Source: JACQAI01 sp035507915 (GTDB lineage Bacteria > Pseudomonadota > Alphaproteobacteria > Elsterales > Elsteraceae). Taken from it: 58,908 bases of DNA. The translations under genes and the position numbers were made by a program. The notes below the pieces were generated by a model. That model was not told the origin of the DNA, did no database searches, and saw only the letters and a program-made list of their open reading frames with translations. Location of the stretch: the NCBI GenBank assembly GCA_035507915.1, contig DATJNS010000422.1:1-58908 (forward strand), in the 5' to 3' direction. This document shows, piece by piece, positions 26,420 to 38,115 of this stretch; within the stretch, counting starts at the first letter, position 1; each line of letters starts with the position of its first letter.

Positions 26420-27898
26420 ATGAGCGAGCACGCAGAGGGCTCTGACGCCACCACGGTTATCGATTGGCCGCGTCGCTGGCACGAGGTCGCCGACGTGGTG
26501 GTGATCGGCGCGGGCTTCGCGGGCCTTGCGGCCGCGGCCGCCGCCGCGTCGGCGGGCAGCGCCGTCGTCGTGCTCGAGAAGATGGCGCGGCCCGGCGGCA
26601 ACTCGGCGATCAATCTCGGCGATTACGCCGCCTGGGACGACGGCCGGCACCGTCGCGTCGCGCTCGGGCGCGGCGAGGACAGCGCCGACGGGCACGCCGC
26701 CGACGCGCTTGCGGCCGGTCAGCACTACGGCGATCCCGAGCTGGTCGCGACGATGGCGCGCGGCGCGCCGGCCGCGCTCGACTGGATGATCGCCGAGGGC
26801 GGGCTGCGGCTGCACGACGCGCTGCATCGCCAGCATCGCGGCCCGTTCCGCCTGCATCTCGCCGACAGCGGCCGCGATTATGTCGAGGCGCTGCGCACGA
26901 TCGGCGCCAAGCACGGCGTCACGCTGCGCACCGGCGCGCGGCTCGCGCGCTTGTGGCGCCGAGACGCGCACGGGCCGGTCGTCGGCGTCTCGATCGAAAC
27001 GACGGCGGGCCGGCGCGACATCGGCGCGCGTCAGGCGGTCGTGCTGGCGACCGGCGGCTTCTCCGCCGATGTCGCGATGCGCCGGTCGTTCCGCCCGGTC
27101 CTGAGCGAGGCCTACAACACCACCAACCATCCCGGCGCGACCGGCGAAGCCATCCGGCTGGCGCAGGCGGTCGGCGCCGACGCGCTGCATCTCGCCTTCA
27201 TCGAGGCACATCCGTTCGCGCACCCCGAGACCGGCGCCCTCGACGCGGCGACCTTGTGCGCGCTCCGCCTGCGCCGGCAAGGCGGCATCATCGTGTCGTG
27301 CGCCGGGCAGCGCGTCGTCAACGAGGAAGCGGTGCACGACATGGTGTCGCGCGCCATCGTCGCGACCGGCGCGAGACCGGCCTACACGGTCTACACCGAA
27401 GCGATGCTGACCCAGGCCAGCGCGCTGGGGAACGAGGCGGTGGCGGGGATGGCCGAAGCGATCGCGCGCGGCCGCATCCGGCACGCCGCCAGCGTGGCGG
27501 CGCTCGGCGCCGAGCTCGGGATGCCGGACGCCGCGCTCGCGACGACGGCGGCGCGTTTTGCCGGATTCTTGGCCGCCGGGACGGATGCGGATTTCGCGCG
27601 GCCGCTCACCGCGACCATGCTGCCGCTCGCGGATGGACCGTGCTACGCCGTCCCGCACTGGCCGGCTGTGCATTTCACGTCCGGGGGCCTGCGCATCAAC
27701 CCGCGCGCGCAGGTGATCGACATCTGGGGCGCGCCGATCCCGCGCCTCTACGCGGCGGGCGAGGTCACCGGCGGCATCCACGGCATGAGCCGCGTCGGCG
27801 GCGACACCACGGCCGCCCCGATCGTGTTCGGCCGGATCGCCGGCACCCGCGCGGCGGCGGAGACGAGGCTCGCGCCCGAATCGGGCGGGGGCCGATGA
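26420..27898 (+). CDS. FAD-dependent dehydrogenase, fumarate reductase/tricarballylate dehydrogenase-like
   Basis: A 492-residue FAD_binding_2 family flavoprotein. The dinucleotide motif is Gly30-x-Gly32-x-x-Gly35 in VVIGAGFAG. FAD contacts follow in MARPGGNSAIN, VVLATGGFSAD and the C-terminal LYAAGEVTGGIHGMSRVGGDTTAAP. The middle capping domain is present. Relatives include fumarate reductase flavoprotein subunits, 3-ketosteroid dehydrogenases and tricarballylate dehydrogenase TcuA. The substrate cannot be fixed from sequence. No Fe-S or heme partner subunit is adjacent, so it is probably a stand-alone soluble oxidoreductase. The start follows GGCGGAG. Confidence 0.87.
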   Translation: MSEHAEGSDATTVIDWPRRWHEVADVVVIGAGFAGLAAAAAAASAGSAVVVLEKMARPGGNSAINLGDYAAWDDGRHRRVALGRGEDSADGHAADALAAGQHYGDPELVATMARGAPAALDWMIAEGGLRLHDALHRQHRGPFRLHLADSGRDYVEALRTIGAKHGVTLRTGARLARLWRRDAHGPVVGVSIETTAGRRDIGARQAVVLATGGFSADVAMRRSFRPVLSEAYNTTNHPGATGEAIRLAQAVGADALHLAFIEAHPFAHPETGALDAATLCALRLRRQGGIIVSCAGQRVVNEEAVHDMVSRAIVATGARPAYTVYTEAMLTQASALGNEAVAGMAEAIARGRIRHAASVAALGAELGMPDAALATTAARFAGFLAAGTDADFARPLTATMLPLADGPCYAVPHWPAVHFTSGGLRINPRAQVIDIWGAPIPRLYAAGEVTGGIHGMSRVGGDTTAAPIVFGRIAGTRAAAETRLAPESGGGR

Positions 27899-27947
27899 GG
27901 TCCGAAAACCGCCAGACAACTGAACCGCCATCGGGGATCATCGGCGC

Positions 27948-29453
27948 ATGGACATGGACGACGACGCCTGCTACCGCGCGATCGAAACCCGCGACCATCG
28001 CTTCGACGGGCGGCTGTTCGTCGCCGTCACGACGACCGGGGTCTATTGCCGGCCGTTCTGCCCGGCGCCCACGCCCAGGCGCAAGAATGCCCGCTTCTTT
28101 CCGACCGCCGCCGCGGCGCAGGAGGCCGGGTTCCGGCCGTGCCTGCGCTGCCGTCCCGAGACCTCGCCCGATCTGGCGGTGTGGCACGGCAGCGCCAACA
28201 CGGTGTCGCGCGCGCTCCGGCTGATCGAGACGGGCGCGCTCGACGACGCCAACGTCGAGGCGCTGGCGACGCGATTGGGGATCGGCGGGCGGCAGCTCCG
28301 GCGCCTGTTCAAGCATCACCTCGGCGCATCGCCGGTCGCGGTCGCGCAGACCCGGCGGATCCTGCTGGCCAAGCAGCTGATCCAGGACACCGGCCTGCCG
28401 ATGGCGGAGGTCGCCGCCGCGGCCGGCTTCGGCAGCATCCGACGCTTCAACGAGACGTTTCAGCAGCTGTACCAGCGCCCTCCGCGAACGCTCCGGCGCG
28501 CGGGCATCGCCGAGCAGCCGGTCGGCGCGGCGGGTGCGATCGCGGTGAAGCTGGGCTATCGGCCGCCATACGACTGGGAGGCCATCCTCGCGTTCCTGGG
28601 CGCGCGGGCGATCCCGGGCATCGAGGCCGTGTCGTGCGACCGCTATGCGCGCACCATCGCGATCGGCGCCGCCCGCGGCGTGCTGGTGGTCGAGCGCGCG
28701 GCGCGCAACTGCCTCCAGGCGACCGTCCGCGTCCCCGATCTGCGGACATTGCCCGCCGTCATCGCGCGCGTGCGGCGCGTCTTCGATCTCGCGGCCGATC
28801 CGGTGGCGATCGGTGCGCATCTGCGGCGCGACCCGTTGCTGGCGCCGCTGGTCGCCGCGCGTCCCGGGCTGCGGGTGCCCGGCGCCTGGGATGGCTTCGA
28901 GCTCGCGGTACGCGCGATCCTCGGGCAGCAGATCACGGTATCGGCGGCGACCAAGCTCGCCGGCAAGCTGGTGTCGCGCTTCGGCGAGCGCCTGGTCGAT
29001 CCGGCCGCGCACGACCTCGGGCTGACCCACGTGTTCCCCACGCCGCATCAGCTCGCCGCGGCGGACCTCGGCGCCATCGGCATGCCGACGGCACGGCGAA
29101 CGGCGCTGTCCGCGCTGGCGGCGGCCGTGGTGGGCGATCCGCAGCTTTTCGGTCCGCAGCGCAGCCTCGAGGCGGCGGTCGACCGGCTGCGGGCAATCGC
29201 CGGCATCGGCGAATGGACTGCGCAATACATCGCCATGCGCGAACTGCGCGAGCCTGACGCCTTCCCGGCAGCCGACGTCGGTCTATTGCGGGCGCTCGGC
29301 GGCGACGGCGCGCGGCCGACGGCGGCGGCGCTGCTCGCGCGCGCCGAGCGTTGGCGACCCTGGCGCGCTTACGCCGCGCTGCATCTCTGGGTCGCCGCGC
29401 CTCACGCAACCCGAGCTGTCGAGAAGGTGGATCATGACCAGCAAGCGGCCTGA
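27948..29453 (+). CDS. Ada-AlkA fusion: AraC-type regulator plus 3-methyladenine DNA glycosylase
   Basis: A 501-residue fusion. Residues 1-75 form the Ada zinc domain, with Cys34, Cys38, Cys65 and Cys68 present in YCRPFC and CLRC. Cys34 would be the methyl acceptor from phosphotriesters. Residues about 85-190 form an AraC-type double helix-turn-helix (MAEVAAAAGFGSIRRFNETFQ). Residues about 200-490 form an AlkA glycosylase, with the helix-hairpin-helix RAIAGIGEWTAQYIAMR and catalytic Asp443 in ADVGLLRALG. It would sense methylation damage, activate adaptive-response genes and excise alkylated bases. The last 20 bases overlap ogt, completing the Ada response in a two-gene unit. Confidence 0.93.
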   Translation: MDMDDDACYRAIETRDHRFDGRLFVAVTTTGVYCRPFCPAPTPRRKNARFFPTAAAAQEAGFRPCLRCRPETSPDLAVWHGSANTVSRALRLIETGALDDANVEALATRLGIGGRQLRRLFKHHLGASPVAVAQTRRILLAKQLIQDTGLPMAEVAAAAGFGSIRRFNETFQQLYQRPPRTLRRAGIAEQPVGAAGAIAVKLGYRPPYDWEAILAFLGARAIPGIEAVSCDRYARTIAIGAARGVLVVERAARNCLQATVRVPDLRTLPAVIARVRRVFDLAADPVAIGAHLRRDPLLAPLVAARPGLRVPGAWDGFELAVRAILGQQITVSAATKLAGKLVSRFGERLVDPAAHDLGLTHVFPTPHQLAAADLGAIGMPTARRTALSALAAAVVGDPQLFGPQRSLEAAVDRLRAIAGIGEWTAQYIAMRELREPDAFPAADVGLLRALGGDGARPTAAALLARAERWRPWRAYAALHLWVAAPHATRAVEKVDHDQQAA

Positions 29454-29988
29454 ACGGCTCCGGCTCGACCGGCTGGCGACGCCGATCGGCGAGGCCTTGA
29501 TCGTCACCGACGAGGCCGGCCTCCTGCGCGCGTTCGACTGGACCGACCGCGAGGCCGCCATGGCGCGCTTGCTGCGCCTGCATTACGGATCGCTGCGGCC
29601 CGAGCCGGGCGCGGCGCCGAAACAGATGATGCGGCTGCTGCGGCGCTATTTCGACGGCGACATCGGTTGCCTGCGCGCCATCGACTGGCGCACCGCCGGC
29701 ACGCCGTTCCAGCGCGCCGTCTGGACGGGTCTGACCAAGATCGCGCCCGGCCGCACGCTCAGCTACGGCGCGCTGGCGGCGCGGCTCGGCCGTCCGACAT
29801 CGGTGCGCGCCGTCGGGCTCGCCAACGGCGCCAACCCGATCAGCGTCGTCGTGCCATGCCATCGCGTGATCGGCGCCGACGGTTCGCTCACCGGCTACGG
29901 CGGCGGCCTCGCGCGCAAGCGCTGGCTGCTCGCCCACGAGGGCGCCGTCTTCCGCGACCAGCCGGCTCGCCACGCCCGCGCGGCGTAG
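29434..29988 (+). CDS. ogt: Methylated-DNA-protein cysteine methyltransferase
   Basis: A 184-residue O6-methylguanine-DNA methyltransferase. The acceptor is Cys142 in VVVPCHRVIGADGSLTGYGGGLARKRWLL, and the upstream GTPFQRAVWTGLTKIAPGRTLSYGALAARLG is the helix-turn-helix that engages DNA. It transfers the methyl group irreversibly to itself. It starts inside the 3' end of the Ada-AlkA gene with a 20-base overlap, so the pair is co-translated. Together they supply the phosphotriester sensor, glycosylase and O6-methylguanine repair that in E. coli are spread over ada, alkA and ogt. Confidence 0.94.
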   Translation: MTSKRPERLRLDRLATPIGEALIVTDEAGLLRAFDWTDREAAMARLLRLHYGSLRPEPGAAPKQMMRLLRRYFDGDIGCLRAIDWRTAGTPFQRAVWTGLTKIAPGRTLSYGALAARLGRPTSVRAVGLANGANPISVVVPCHRVIGADGSLTGYGGGLARKRWLLAHEGAVFRDQPARHARAA

Positions 29989-30097
29989 CGCCTCCGCCGC
30001 GCGCCGATTGCGCACGAGGTCGCTACGCGCCCTCGTGTCATCACCGTCATGTTTCTCTGCTATAAGCGGCGCGCCGTCCGCGCCGCAGGGGGCCCGC

Positions 30098-31015
30098 TTG
30101 GCCGACTTCGTCCCATCGCCCGCATCCGCCGTGGCTCGCGGCATCACGAACATCCTGCTCGCGATGGCGCTGTTCACCGCCCAGGACGCGATCGCGAAAT
30201 ACCTCGCCGAGGCCGGCGTCTCGATCTGGCAGCTGATGTTCTGCCGCGCCTTCTTCGCCTTTCTGCCGATCCTGCCGTTGATCCACGCGCGGCACGGCTG
30301 GGCGGCGTTGCGCACGCGCCGGCCGCGCGACCATCTGGCGCGCGCGCTGGTCGCGATGACGGCGCTGCTGTGCTTCTTCTACGGCGTGCGCGTGATCCCG
30401 CTCGCCGATGCGTATGCACTGTCCTTCACGGCGCCGCTGTTCATGACCGCGCTGTCGGTGCCGCTGCTCGGCGAGCGCGTCGGCTGGCACCGCTGGTCGG
30501 CGGTCGCGGTCGGCTTCGTCGGCGTCGTCGTGATGATCCGGCCGGGCGCCGGCGTGTTCGAGCCGGCGGCGCTGGTCGTGCTGGCCGGCGCGCTGCTCTA
30601 CGCGCTCGGCATCATTCTGGTGCGCGGCCTGAGCGCGACCGAGGCCTCGCTCACCATCGTGTTCTATTTCAGCCTGTTCGGCTCGCTGGTCTCGGCACTG
30701 GTGCTGCCGGTCGCCGGCACGTGGCCGGCCGATTGGCGCGCCGGCGCGCTGATGGTCGCGCTCGGCGTTGTCGGCGGCCTCGCGCAGCTCTGCCTGACCC
30801 GCGCCTACGCGCTGGCGCCGGTCGCCGTGATCGCGCCGTTCGACTACACGGCGATGATTTGGGCCGTCCTGGTCGGGCTCACGGTGTTCGGCGACGTGCC
30901 CCAGCTGCCCGTGGTGGCGGGGGCGGCGCTCGTGATCGCGGGCGGCATCTACATCATCCACCGCGAGACGCGCGGCGGCACGGCGGGCGTGGCGCGGCCG
31001 AACGCCGCGGTCTGA
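30098..31015 (+). CDS. EamA/DMT-superfamily transporter
   Basis: About 305 residues with ten predicted transmembrane helices in two EamA repeats. Repeat one runs from ARGITNILLAMALFTAQDAIAKYLAEAG to VGFVGVVVMIRPG, and repeat two from LVVLAGALLYALGIILVRGLS to GAALVIAGGIYIIHRE. The family exports metabolites such as amino acids or S-adenosylmethionine derivatives; the substrate is unknown. I prefer the TTG at 30098, which follows AGGGGG; a GTG at 30132 is an alternative. Upstream in-frame codons would add a non-hydrophobic tail. It is the last accessory gene before the conserved lepB block. Confidence 0.8.
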   Translation: MADFVPSPASAVARGITNILLAMALFTAQDAIAKYLAEAGVSIWQLMFCRAFFAFLPILPLIHARHGWAALRTRRPRDHLARALVAMTALLCFFYGVRVIPLADAYALSFTAPLFMTALSVPLLGERVGWHRWSAVAVGFVGVVVMIRPGAGVFEPAALVVLAGALLYALGIILVRGLSATEASLTIVFYFSLFGSLVSALVLPVAGTWPADWRAGALMVALGVVGGLAQLCLTRAYALAPVAVIAPFDYTAMIWAVLVGLTVFGDVPQLPVVAGAALVIAGGIYIIHRETRGGTAGVARPNAAV

Positions 31016-31246
31016 GGCCCGTGCCGCGGGCGATTCCGCCATGGAAAGCACTTGCCAGCACGCGGCGGGCTGGTTAAGTCCTGCGAACCTTGGGGCGCGA
31101 CGCGGCTCGGGGTGCCGGGCCTTGGGTCGGGCGCGTTGCTAACCATCTGTGACGGCGTGCTTTTCCCCGGCCCCGGCGTGGCCGGCTCGGGGGCGGGGCG
31201 TCGGATTGCCAAGGCCGGACATCCAAAGGCTGTGCTCGGACGTGAG

Positions 31247-32029
31247 ATGAAGGCGCTGAACTCGACCTCGGCCCGGCGCAAGTCGGGCAATCTCGTCGAC
31301 AACATCAAGACCTTCGTCTACGCGATCCTGATCGCGCTGGCGATTCGCACGGTTGCGTTCGAGCCGTTCAACATCCCGTCCGGCTCGATGATCCCGACCC
31401 TGCTGGTCGGCGACTACCTGTTCGTCTCCAAGTATTCGTACGGCTACAGCCGCTACTCGCTGCCGCTCGGCCTGCCGCTGATCCCGGGGCGCATCCTGGT
31501 CACGCCGCCCAAGCGCGGCGACGTCGCCGTGTTCAAGTACCCGCCCGACCGCAAGACCGACTACATCAAGCGCATCGTCGGCCTGCCCGGCGACACGATC
31601 GAGATGATCAAGGGGCGTCTCTGGATCAACGGGCAGATGGTGCAGCGCAGCGACCCGGTCGACGTCGAGTACCCGACCGAGCGCGGGGATATGCGGCACG
31701 CCACGCGCTACGTCGAGACGCTGCCCAACGGCGTGAAGCACTACATCCTCGAGGAGTCCGACGACGGTCCGCTGGACAACATCGTCGACGACAAGGGCAG
31801 CCCGCTCGTCTACACGGTCCCCGAAGGCCACTATTTCTGCATGGGCGACAACCGCGACAACTCCGCCGACAGCCGCATCCTCAGCGGTGTCGGCTACGTG
31901 CCGCTCGACAACTTCGTCGGCCGAGCCGAGTTCATCTTCTTCTCGACCGACGGCACTGCCGCGTTGTGGGAACCCTGGAAGTGGTTTGGCGCGATCCGCT
32001 ATGACCGCCTCTTCCAGGCGGTCCGCTGA
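31247..32029 (+). CDS. lepB: Signal peptidase I
   Basis: A 260-residue inner-membrane protease that removes signal peptides of exported proteins. One transmembrane helix lies at about 20-38 (IKTFVYAILIALAIRTVAF). The nucleophile Ser47 is in IPSGSMIPTL, the general base Lys in DYIKRIVGLPGD, and box E is MGDNRDNSADSR. All are intact. The start at 31247 (MKALNS) is chosen because the upstream frame is low-complexity. rnc overlaps or follows at once, as in the standard lepB-rnc-era-recO operon. The 231-bp upstream gap probably contains its promoter. Confidence 0.95.
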   Translation: MKALNSTSARRKSGNLVDNIKTFVYAILIALAIRTVAFEPFNIPSGSMIPTLLVGDYLFVSKYSYGYSRYSLPLGLPLIPGRILVTPPKRGDVAVFKYPPDRKTDYIKRIVGLPGDTIEMIKGRLWINGQMVQRSDPVDVEYPTERGDMRHATRYVETLPNGVKHYILEESDDGPLDNIVDDKGSPLVYTVPEGHYFCMGDNRDNSADSRILSGVGYVPLDNFVGRAEFIFFSTDGTAALWEPWKWFGAIRYDRLFQAVR

Positions 32030-32789
32030 GGATGTGAGCGCGAAGGGCGCCAAGGCCCGCGCCGAGGCGCCGAGCTTCGATCGCGGCGCGCTCGAGGACC
32101 GCATCGGACATCGCTTCGCCAGCGCCGATCTGCTCGACCGCGCGCTCCTGCATGCGAGCGCCGCCAAGCGTGGCGACCGCGGCAACGAGCGTCTGGAGTT
32201 CCTCGGCGACCGCGTGCTCGGGCTGATCGTCGCCGACGCCCTGCTGGCGCGCTTCCCGGGCGAGCGCGAGGGCTCGATCGCGCGCCGTCACGCCAGCCTG
32301 GTGAGCCAGCCGGTGCTGGCGCGCGTCGCGCAAGCGATCGGGCTCGGCGATTTCCTGACCTTCGCCAAGGGCGAGCGCGACGCCGGCGCCGCCAGCAATC
32401 CCGCGATCCTGGCCGACGCCATCGAGGCCGTGATCGCGGCGGTCTATCTCGACGGCGGCCTCGAGCCGGCGCGCGCCTTCGTGCTCGCGCAGTGGCAACC
32501 GCTGATCGTCGAAGGCTCGACGCCGCCCAGCGATCCCAAGACCGCGCTGCAGGAGTGGGCCTTGGCGCGCGGCCTGGCGCTGCCCGCCTATCGCGTGGTC
32601 AAGTCGGAAGGACCGGCGCACAGCCCGCGCTTCGAGGTCACCGTGACGATCGACGGCATCGCGCCGGCAGCGGGCGAGGGCCGTTCGAAGCGCGTGGCCG
32701 AGAAGGCCGCGGCGGGCGCGCTGCTCGCCGTCGTGCAAACCCTCGGTCCGATGCCGGTGGCCGCCAAACGGACGCGCCGCCGTGGCTGA
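32001..32789 (+). CDS. rnc: Ribonuclease III
   Basis: About 262 residues from the ATG at 32001, which overlaps lepB by 29 bases; a GTG at 32034 would give 251 residues, and I cannot decide between them. The RNase III signature NERLEFLGDRVLGL and the metal-binding ADAIEAVIAAVYLDGG are intact. A C-terminal dsRNA-binding domain (DPKTALQEWALARGLALP ... SKRVAEKAAAGALL) follows. The enzyme cuts double-stranded RNA in rRNA processing and mRNA turnover. The era start overlaps its end by eight bases. Confidence 0.93.
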   Translation: MTASSRRSAEDVSAKGAKARAEAPSFDRGALEDRIGHRFASADLLDRALLHASAAKRGDRGNERLEFLGDRVLGLIVADALLARFPGEREGSIARRHASLVSQPVLARVAQAIGLGDFLTFAKGERDAGAASNPAILADAIEAVIAAVYLDGGLEPARAFVLAQWQPLIVEGSTPPSDPKTALQEWALARGLALPAYRVVKSEGPAHSPRFEVTVTIDGIAPAAGEGRSKRVAEKAAAGALLAVVQTLGPMPVAAKRTRRRG

Positions 32790-33732
32790 GCGGGATCCGG
32801 GTGCGCCGGACGGCCAGGGGGCGCCGCCGCGCTGCGGCTTCGTCGCGATCGTGGGCGCGCCCAACGCCGGAAAGTCGACCCTGCTCAACAGCCTGGTCGG
32901 CTCCAAGGTCTCGATCGTCACGCCCAAGGTGCAGACGACGCGCACGCGCGTGCTCGCGATCGCCATCGAGGACAACGCGCAGCTCGTGTTCGTCGACACG
33001 CCGGGCATCTTCGGCAACCCGAAGCGGCGGCTCGAGCGCGCCATGGTGGCGGCGGCGTGGACCGGCGCCGGCGACGCCGACGTCGTCGTGATGGTGGTCG
33101 ATGCCGCGCGCGGCGCCGATCCCGACAGCCTGCGCATCATCGAACAGCTCGGCGCATCGGAGCGCACGCGGTTGCTGGCGCTCAACAAGGTCGACGTCGT
33201 CAGGCGCGACAGCTTGCTGGCGCTCGCCGAGCAGCTCAACCGCGCGCCGCCGGGCGGCGGAGTGCCGTTCGCCCAGACCTTCATGATCTCGGCACTGACC
33301 GGCGACGGTGTCGGCGACCTTCGGCGCGCGCTCGCGAGCCATGTCCCCGAGGGGCCGTGGCTCTATCCCGAGGACCAGCTCGCCGACATGCCGCTGCGGC
33401 TGCTCGCCGCCGAGTTCACGCGCGAGCAGCTGTTCCTCCAGCTGCACGAGGAGCTGCCCTACAGCCTGACCGTCGAGCCCGAAGCCTGGCAGGATTTCGC
33501 CGACGGCAGCGTGCGCATCGACCAGACCATCACGGTGCTGCGCGAGAGCCAGAAGCCGATCGTGCTGGGCAAGGGCGGCCGTCGCATCAAGGCAGTCGGG
33601 GAGGCGGCGCGCGCCGAGATCGCCGCGATGCTCGACCGGCCGGTCCATCTGTTCCTGCACGTCCAGGTGCGCGAGAACTGGCAGGATGATCCGGCGCGCT
33701 ATCAGGCGCTCGGCCTCGACTTCGAGAGCTGA
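32782..33732 (+). CDS. era: GTPase Era
   Basis: A 316-residue GTPase for 16S rRNA maturation and 30S assembly. It has G1 (GAPNAGKSTLLNSL), the switch region (KVQTTRTRV), G3 (DTPGIF), G4 (NKVD) and the C-terminal KH domain (VLGKGGRRIKAVGEAARAEI). It starts at a GTG that overlaps the rnc end, and recO follows after six bases. All motifs look standard. Confidence 0.96.
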   Translation: MAERDPGAPDGQGAPPRCGFVAIVGAPNAGKSTLLNSLVGSKVSIVTPKVQTTRTRVLAIAIEDNAQLVFVDTPGIFGNPKRRLERAMVAAAWTGAGDADVVVMVVDAARGADPDSLRIIEQLGASERTRLLALNKVDVVRRDSLLALAEQLNRAPPGGGVPFAQTFMISALTGDGVGDLRRALASHVPEGPWLYPEDQLADMPLRLLAAEFTREQLFLQLHEELPYSLTVEPEAWQDFADGSVRIDQTITVLRESQKPIVLGKGGRRIKAVGEAARAEIAAMLDRPVHLFLHVQVRENWQDDPARYQALGLDFES

Positions 33733-33738
33733 CGCACG

Positions 33739-34484
33739 ATGGAGTGGGGCGATCGCGGTATCGTGCTGGCCGAGCGGCGTCACGGCGAGAGCGGCGCGAT
33801 CGTCAGCCTGCTGACCGCCGAGCACGGCCGCCATGCCGGGCGAGTGCGCAGCACGCAGGGCGCGCGCACGCGCGGCGTCTTCGTGCCCGGCAACTTGGTG
33901 CAGGCGAGCTGGCGCGCCCGGCTCGACGAGCATCTCGGCACCTACACGGCGGAGCTCGTGACGCCGTTCGCGGCGCGCGTGTTCGATGATCCGGGACGGC
34001 TCGCCGGTCTGGCGTCGGCGTGCGCGCTGTGCGAGCAGGCGCTGCCCGAGCGCGAGCCGCATCCCGGCGCGTTCGCCGCGCTGCTCGCCTTGATGGACGA
34101 CGTCGCGACGCCGGGCTGGCAGGCCGCCTATGTGCGCTGGGAGGTCGGCTTCCTGGCCGAGCTTGGCTTCGGCCTCGACCTCCGGTGCTGCGCCGTCACC
34201 GGCACCACGGAGGATCTCGGCTTCGTGTCGCCGCGCACCGGCCGGGCCGTGTCGACGGCGGCCGCCGCGCCGTGGCGCGGCCGGCTGCTCGCCTTGCCGC
34301 GCTTCCTGATCGACCGGGCGGCGGCGCCGGAGCGCGACGATCTGCGTGCCGGGCTGGCGCTCACCGGGCATTTCCTGGTCGCGCATCTGTTCGCCCCGCA
34401 CGGCTGGGCCGAACCCGCCGCGCGTACCCGTCTCTTGGACCAGATCGACCGGCTTGCTACCATATCTGGTAGAGGTGAAACCGA

Positions 34485-34488
<4 letters not shown>
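33739..34488 (+). CDS. recO: DNA repair protein RecO
   Basis: A 249-residue recombination mediator of the RecFOR pathway. The OB-fold N-terminus (WGDRGIVLAERRHGESGAIVSLLTAEHGRHAG) and the helical C-terminal domain (RWEVGFLAELGFGLDL, LDLRCCAVTGTTEDLGFVSPRTGRAV) are typical. The zinc-finger cysteines found in some relatives are reduced to a CC pair. Its stop overlaps the parC start (ATGA). The rnc-era-recO-parC order is standard for the class. Confidence 0.94.
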
Positions 34489-36701
<2,213 letters not shown>

Positions 36702-36756
36702 CGTCGCGCGAGGGCGCGGGTGATGTAGGAGGCTGCGCCGCAAGCCTCGCAGGCCC

Positions 36757-38091
36757 GTGATGATGTCACGCCAGGCCTGGCAGGTGCTGGTCATCGGGCT
36801 CGGCAGCGCCGTGGTGCCGCTCGACTCGTCGGTCAACATCGCGTTTCCTGCGATCACGCACGGCTTCGGCCTGGCGATTGCCGACGTCCAGTGGGTGGTG
36901 ATCAGCTACACGCTGACCTACACGAGCCTGATGCTGGCGTTCGGCCGGATCGGCGACATGTACGGGCATGCCCGCGTGTTCCGCGTCGGCTTGGTATGGA
37001 GCGCGGTCGCTTGTCTGCTCTGCGCGTTGACGCGCGACTTCGCCTGGTTCGTCGTGTGCCGGGTACTGCAGGGCGTCGGCGCCGCGCTGGTGCTGAGCTG
37101 CGGCGTCGCGCTCTCGACCGGTCTCTACGGCGAGGAGCGGCGCAGCCGGGTGATCGGCGCGTACACGATGCTGATCGCGGTCGGCTCGACGCTCGGCCCG
37201 TGGCTGGGCGGCGCGCTCGTGCACGCCTGGGATTGGCCGGCGGTGTTCTGGTTCCGCACGCCGATCGCGCTCCTCGCCCTCGTCCTGCTGGGCAAGTTTC
37301 CGGCGACCGAACGGCCCGGCGGCGGCGAGCGCTTCGATGCGCTGGGCGCCGGCCTCCTGGTGCTGGCGCTGATCGGGCTCGTGCTGACCCTGCATCATGC
37401 GCGCGATCTGGCCGGACTGCCGCTCGGCTTGGCGACGCTGCTCGTGTTCGCCGCCTTCGTGCGCCGCGAGCAGCGCGTCGACGCGCCGATCATCGATCTC
37501 AGGGTGTTCCGTGCGCCGGGGTTCGGATTGCTCAACCTCGCCAACGTGCTGGTCAATCTCGCGGCGTTCTCGGTCTGGCTGATCGTGCCCTATTACCTGG
37601 CGCAGGCGACCGACCTCGGCGTGACGGTCGGCGGTGCGGTGCTCGCCAGCGCGGCGGTCGGCGTGCTCGTCGCATCGCCCGTGGGCGGCCGCCTGATCGT
37701 TCGCGTGCCGGCACGTCGGCTCGCGCTCGCGGGGGCGGTCCTGGTCGCGGTCGGGCTGCTCCTGATCGCGCGCTGGGGCGAGCGCACCGCGGCGTCGAGC
37801 CTGATCGTCGCGCTCGCGGTCCAGGGTGTCGGCCTCGGGCTGTTCCAGCTCGCCTATATCGACATCGTCGCGGCTACCATCGCCCGGCAGAGCCGCGGCG
37901 TCGCCGGCAGCCTCGCGATGGTCACGCGCACGATCGGCGTGATCGGCGCGGCGTCGACCTTCTTTCCGCTGTTCCAGACGCTCGCGGCGAGCGCCGGATT
38001 TCTTGCCGCGTTTCAATACAGCTTCGAGCTGGCCGCGCTGCTCGCGCTCGCCGTGACGGCGTTGGTCGGGTGGGGCGTGCGCCGCGCCTAG
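36757..38091 (+). CDS. MFS drug/H+ antiporter (DHA2/14-TMS-like)
   Basis: A 444-residue multi-spanning transporter. Helix 1 carries AVVPLDSSVNIAFPAITHGF, typical of the DHA2 group. The loop motif is GRIGDMYGHARVFRVGL between helices 2 and 3, and RVLQGVGAALVLSCG lies in helix 4. These proteins expel drugs, dyes or metabolites with proton exchange. Start codons GTG 36757, ATG 36760 and ATG 36763 are adjacent and in frame, so the exact start is uncertain by two residues. It follows parC by 55 bases and is convergent with bpt. No regulator gene is adjacent. Confidence 0.88.
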   Translation: MMMSRQAWQVLVIGLGSAVVPLDSSVNIAFPAITHGFGLAIADVQWVVISYTLTYTSLMLAFGRIGDMYGHARVFRVGLVWSAVACLLCALTRDFAWFVVCRVLQGVGAALVLSCGVALSTGLYGEERRSRVIGAYTMLIAVGSTLGPWLGGALVHAWDWPAVFWFRTPIALLALVLLGKFPATERPGGGERFDALGAGLLVLALIGLVLTLHHARDLAGLPLGLATLLVFAAFVRREQRVDAPIIDLRVFRAPGFGLLNLANVLVNLAAFSVWLIVPYYLAQATDLGVTVGGAVLASAAVGVLVASPVGGRLIVRVPARRLALAGAVLVAVGLLLIARWGERTAASSLIVALAVQGVGLGLFQLAYIDIVAATIARQSRGVAGSLAMVTRTIGVIGAASTFFPLFQTLAASAGFLAAFQYSFELAALLALAVTALVGWGVRRA

Positions 38092-38115
38092 ACGGGTGCG
38101 CCGGCGCGCGGCGGG

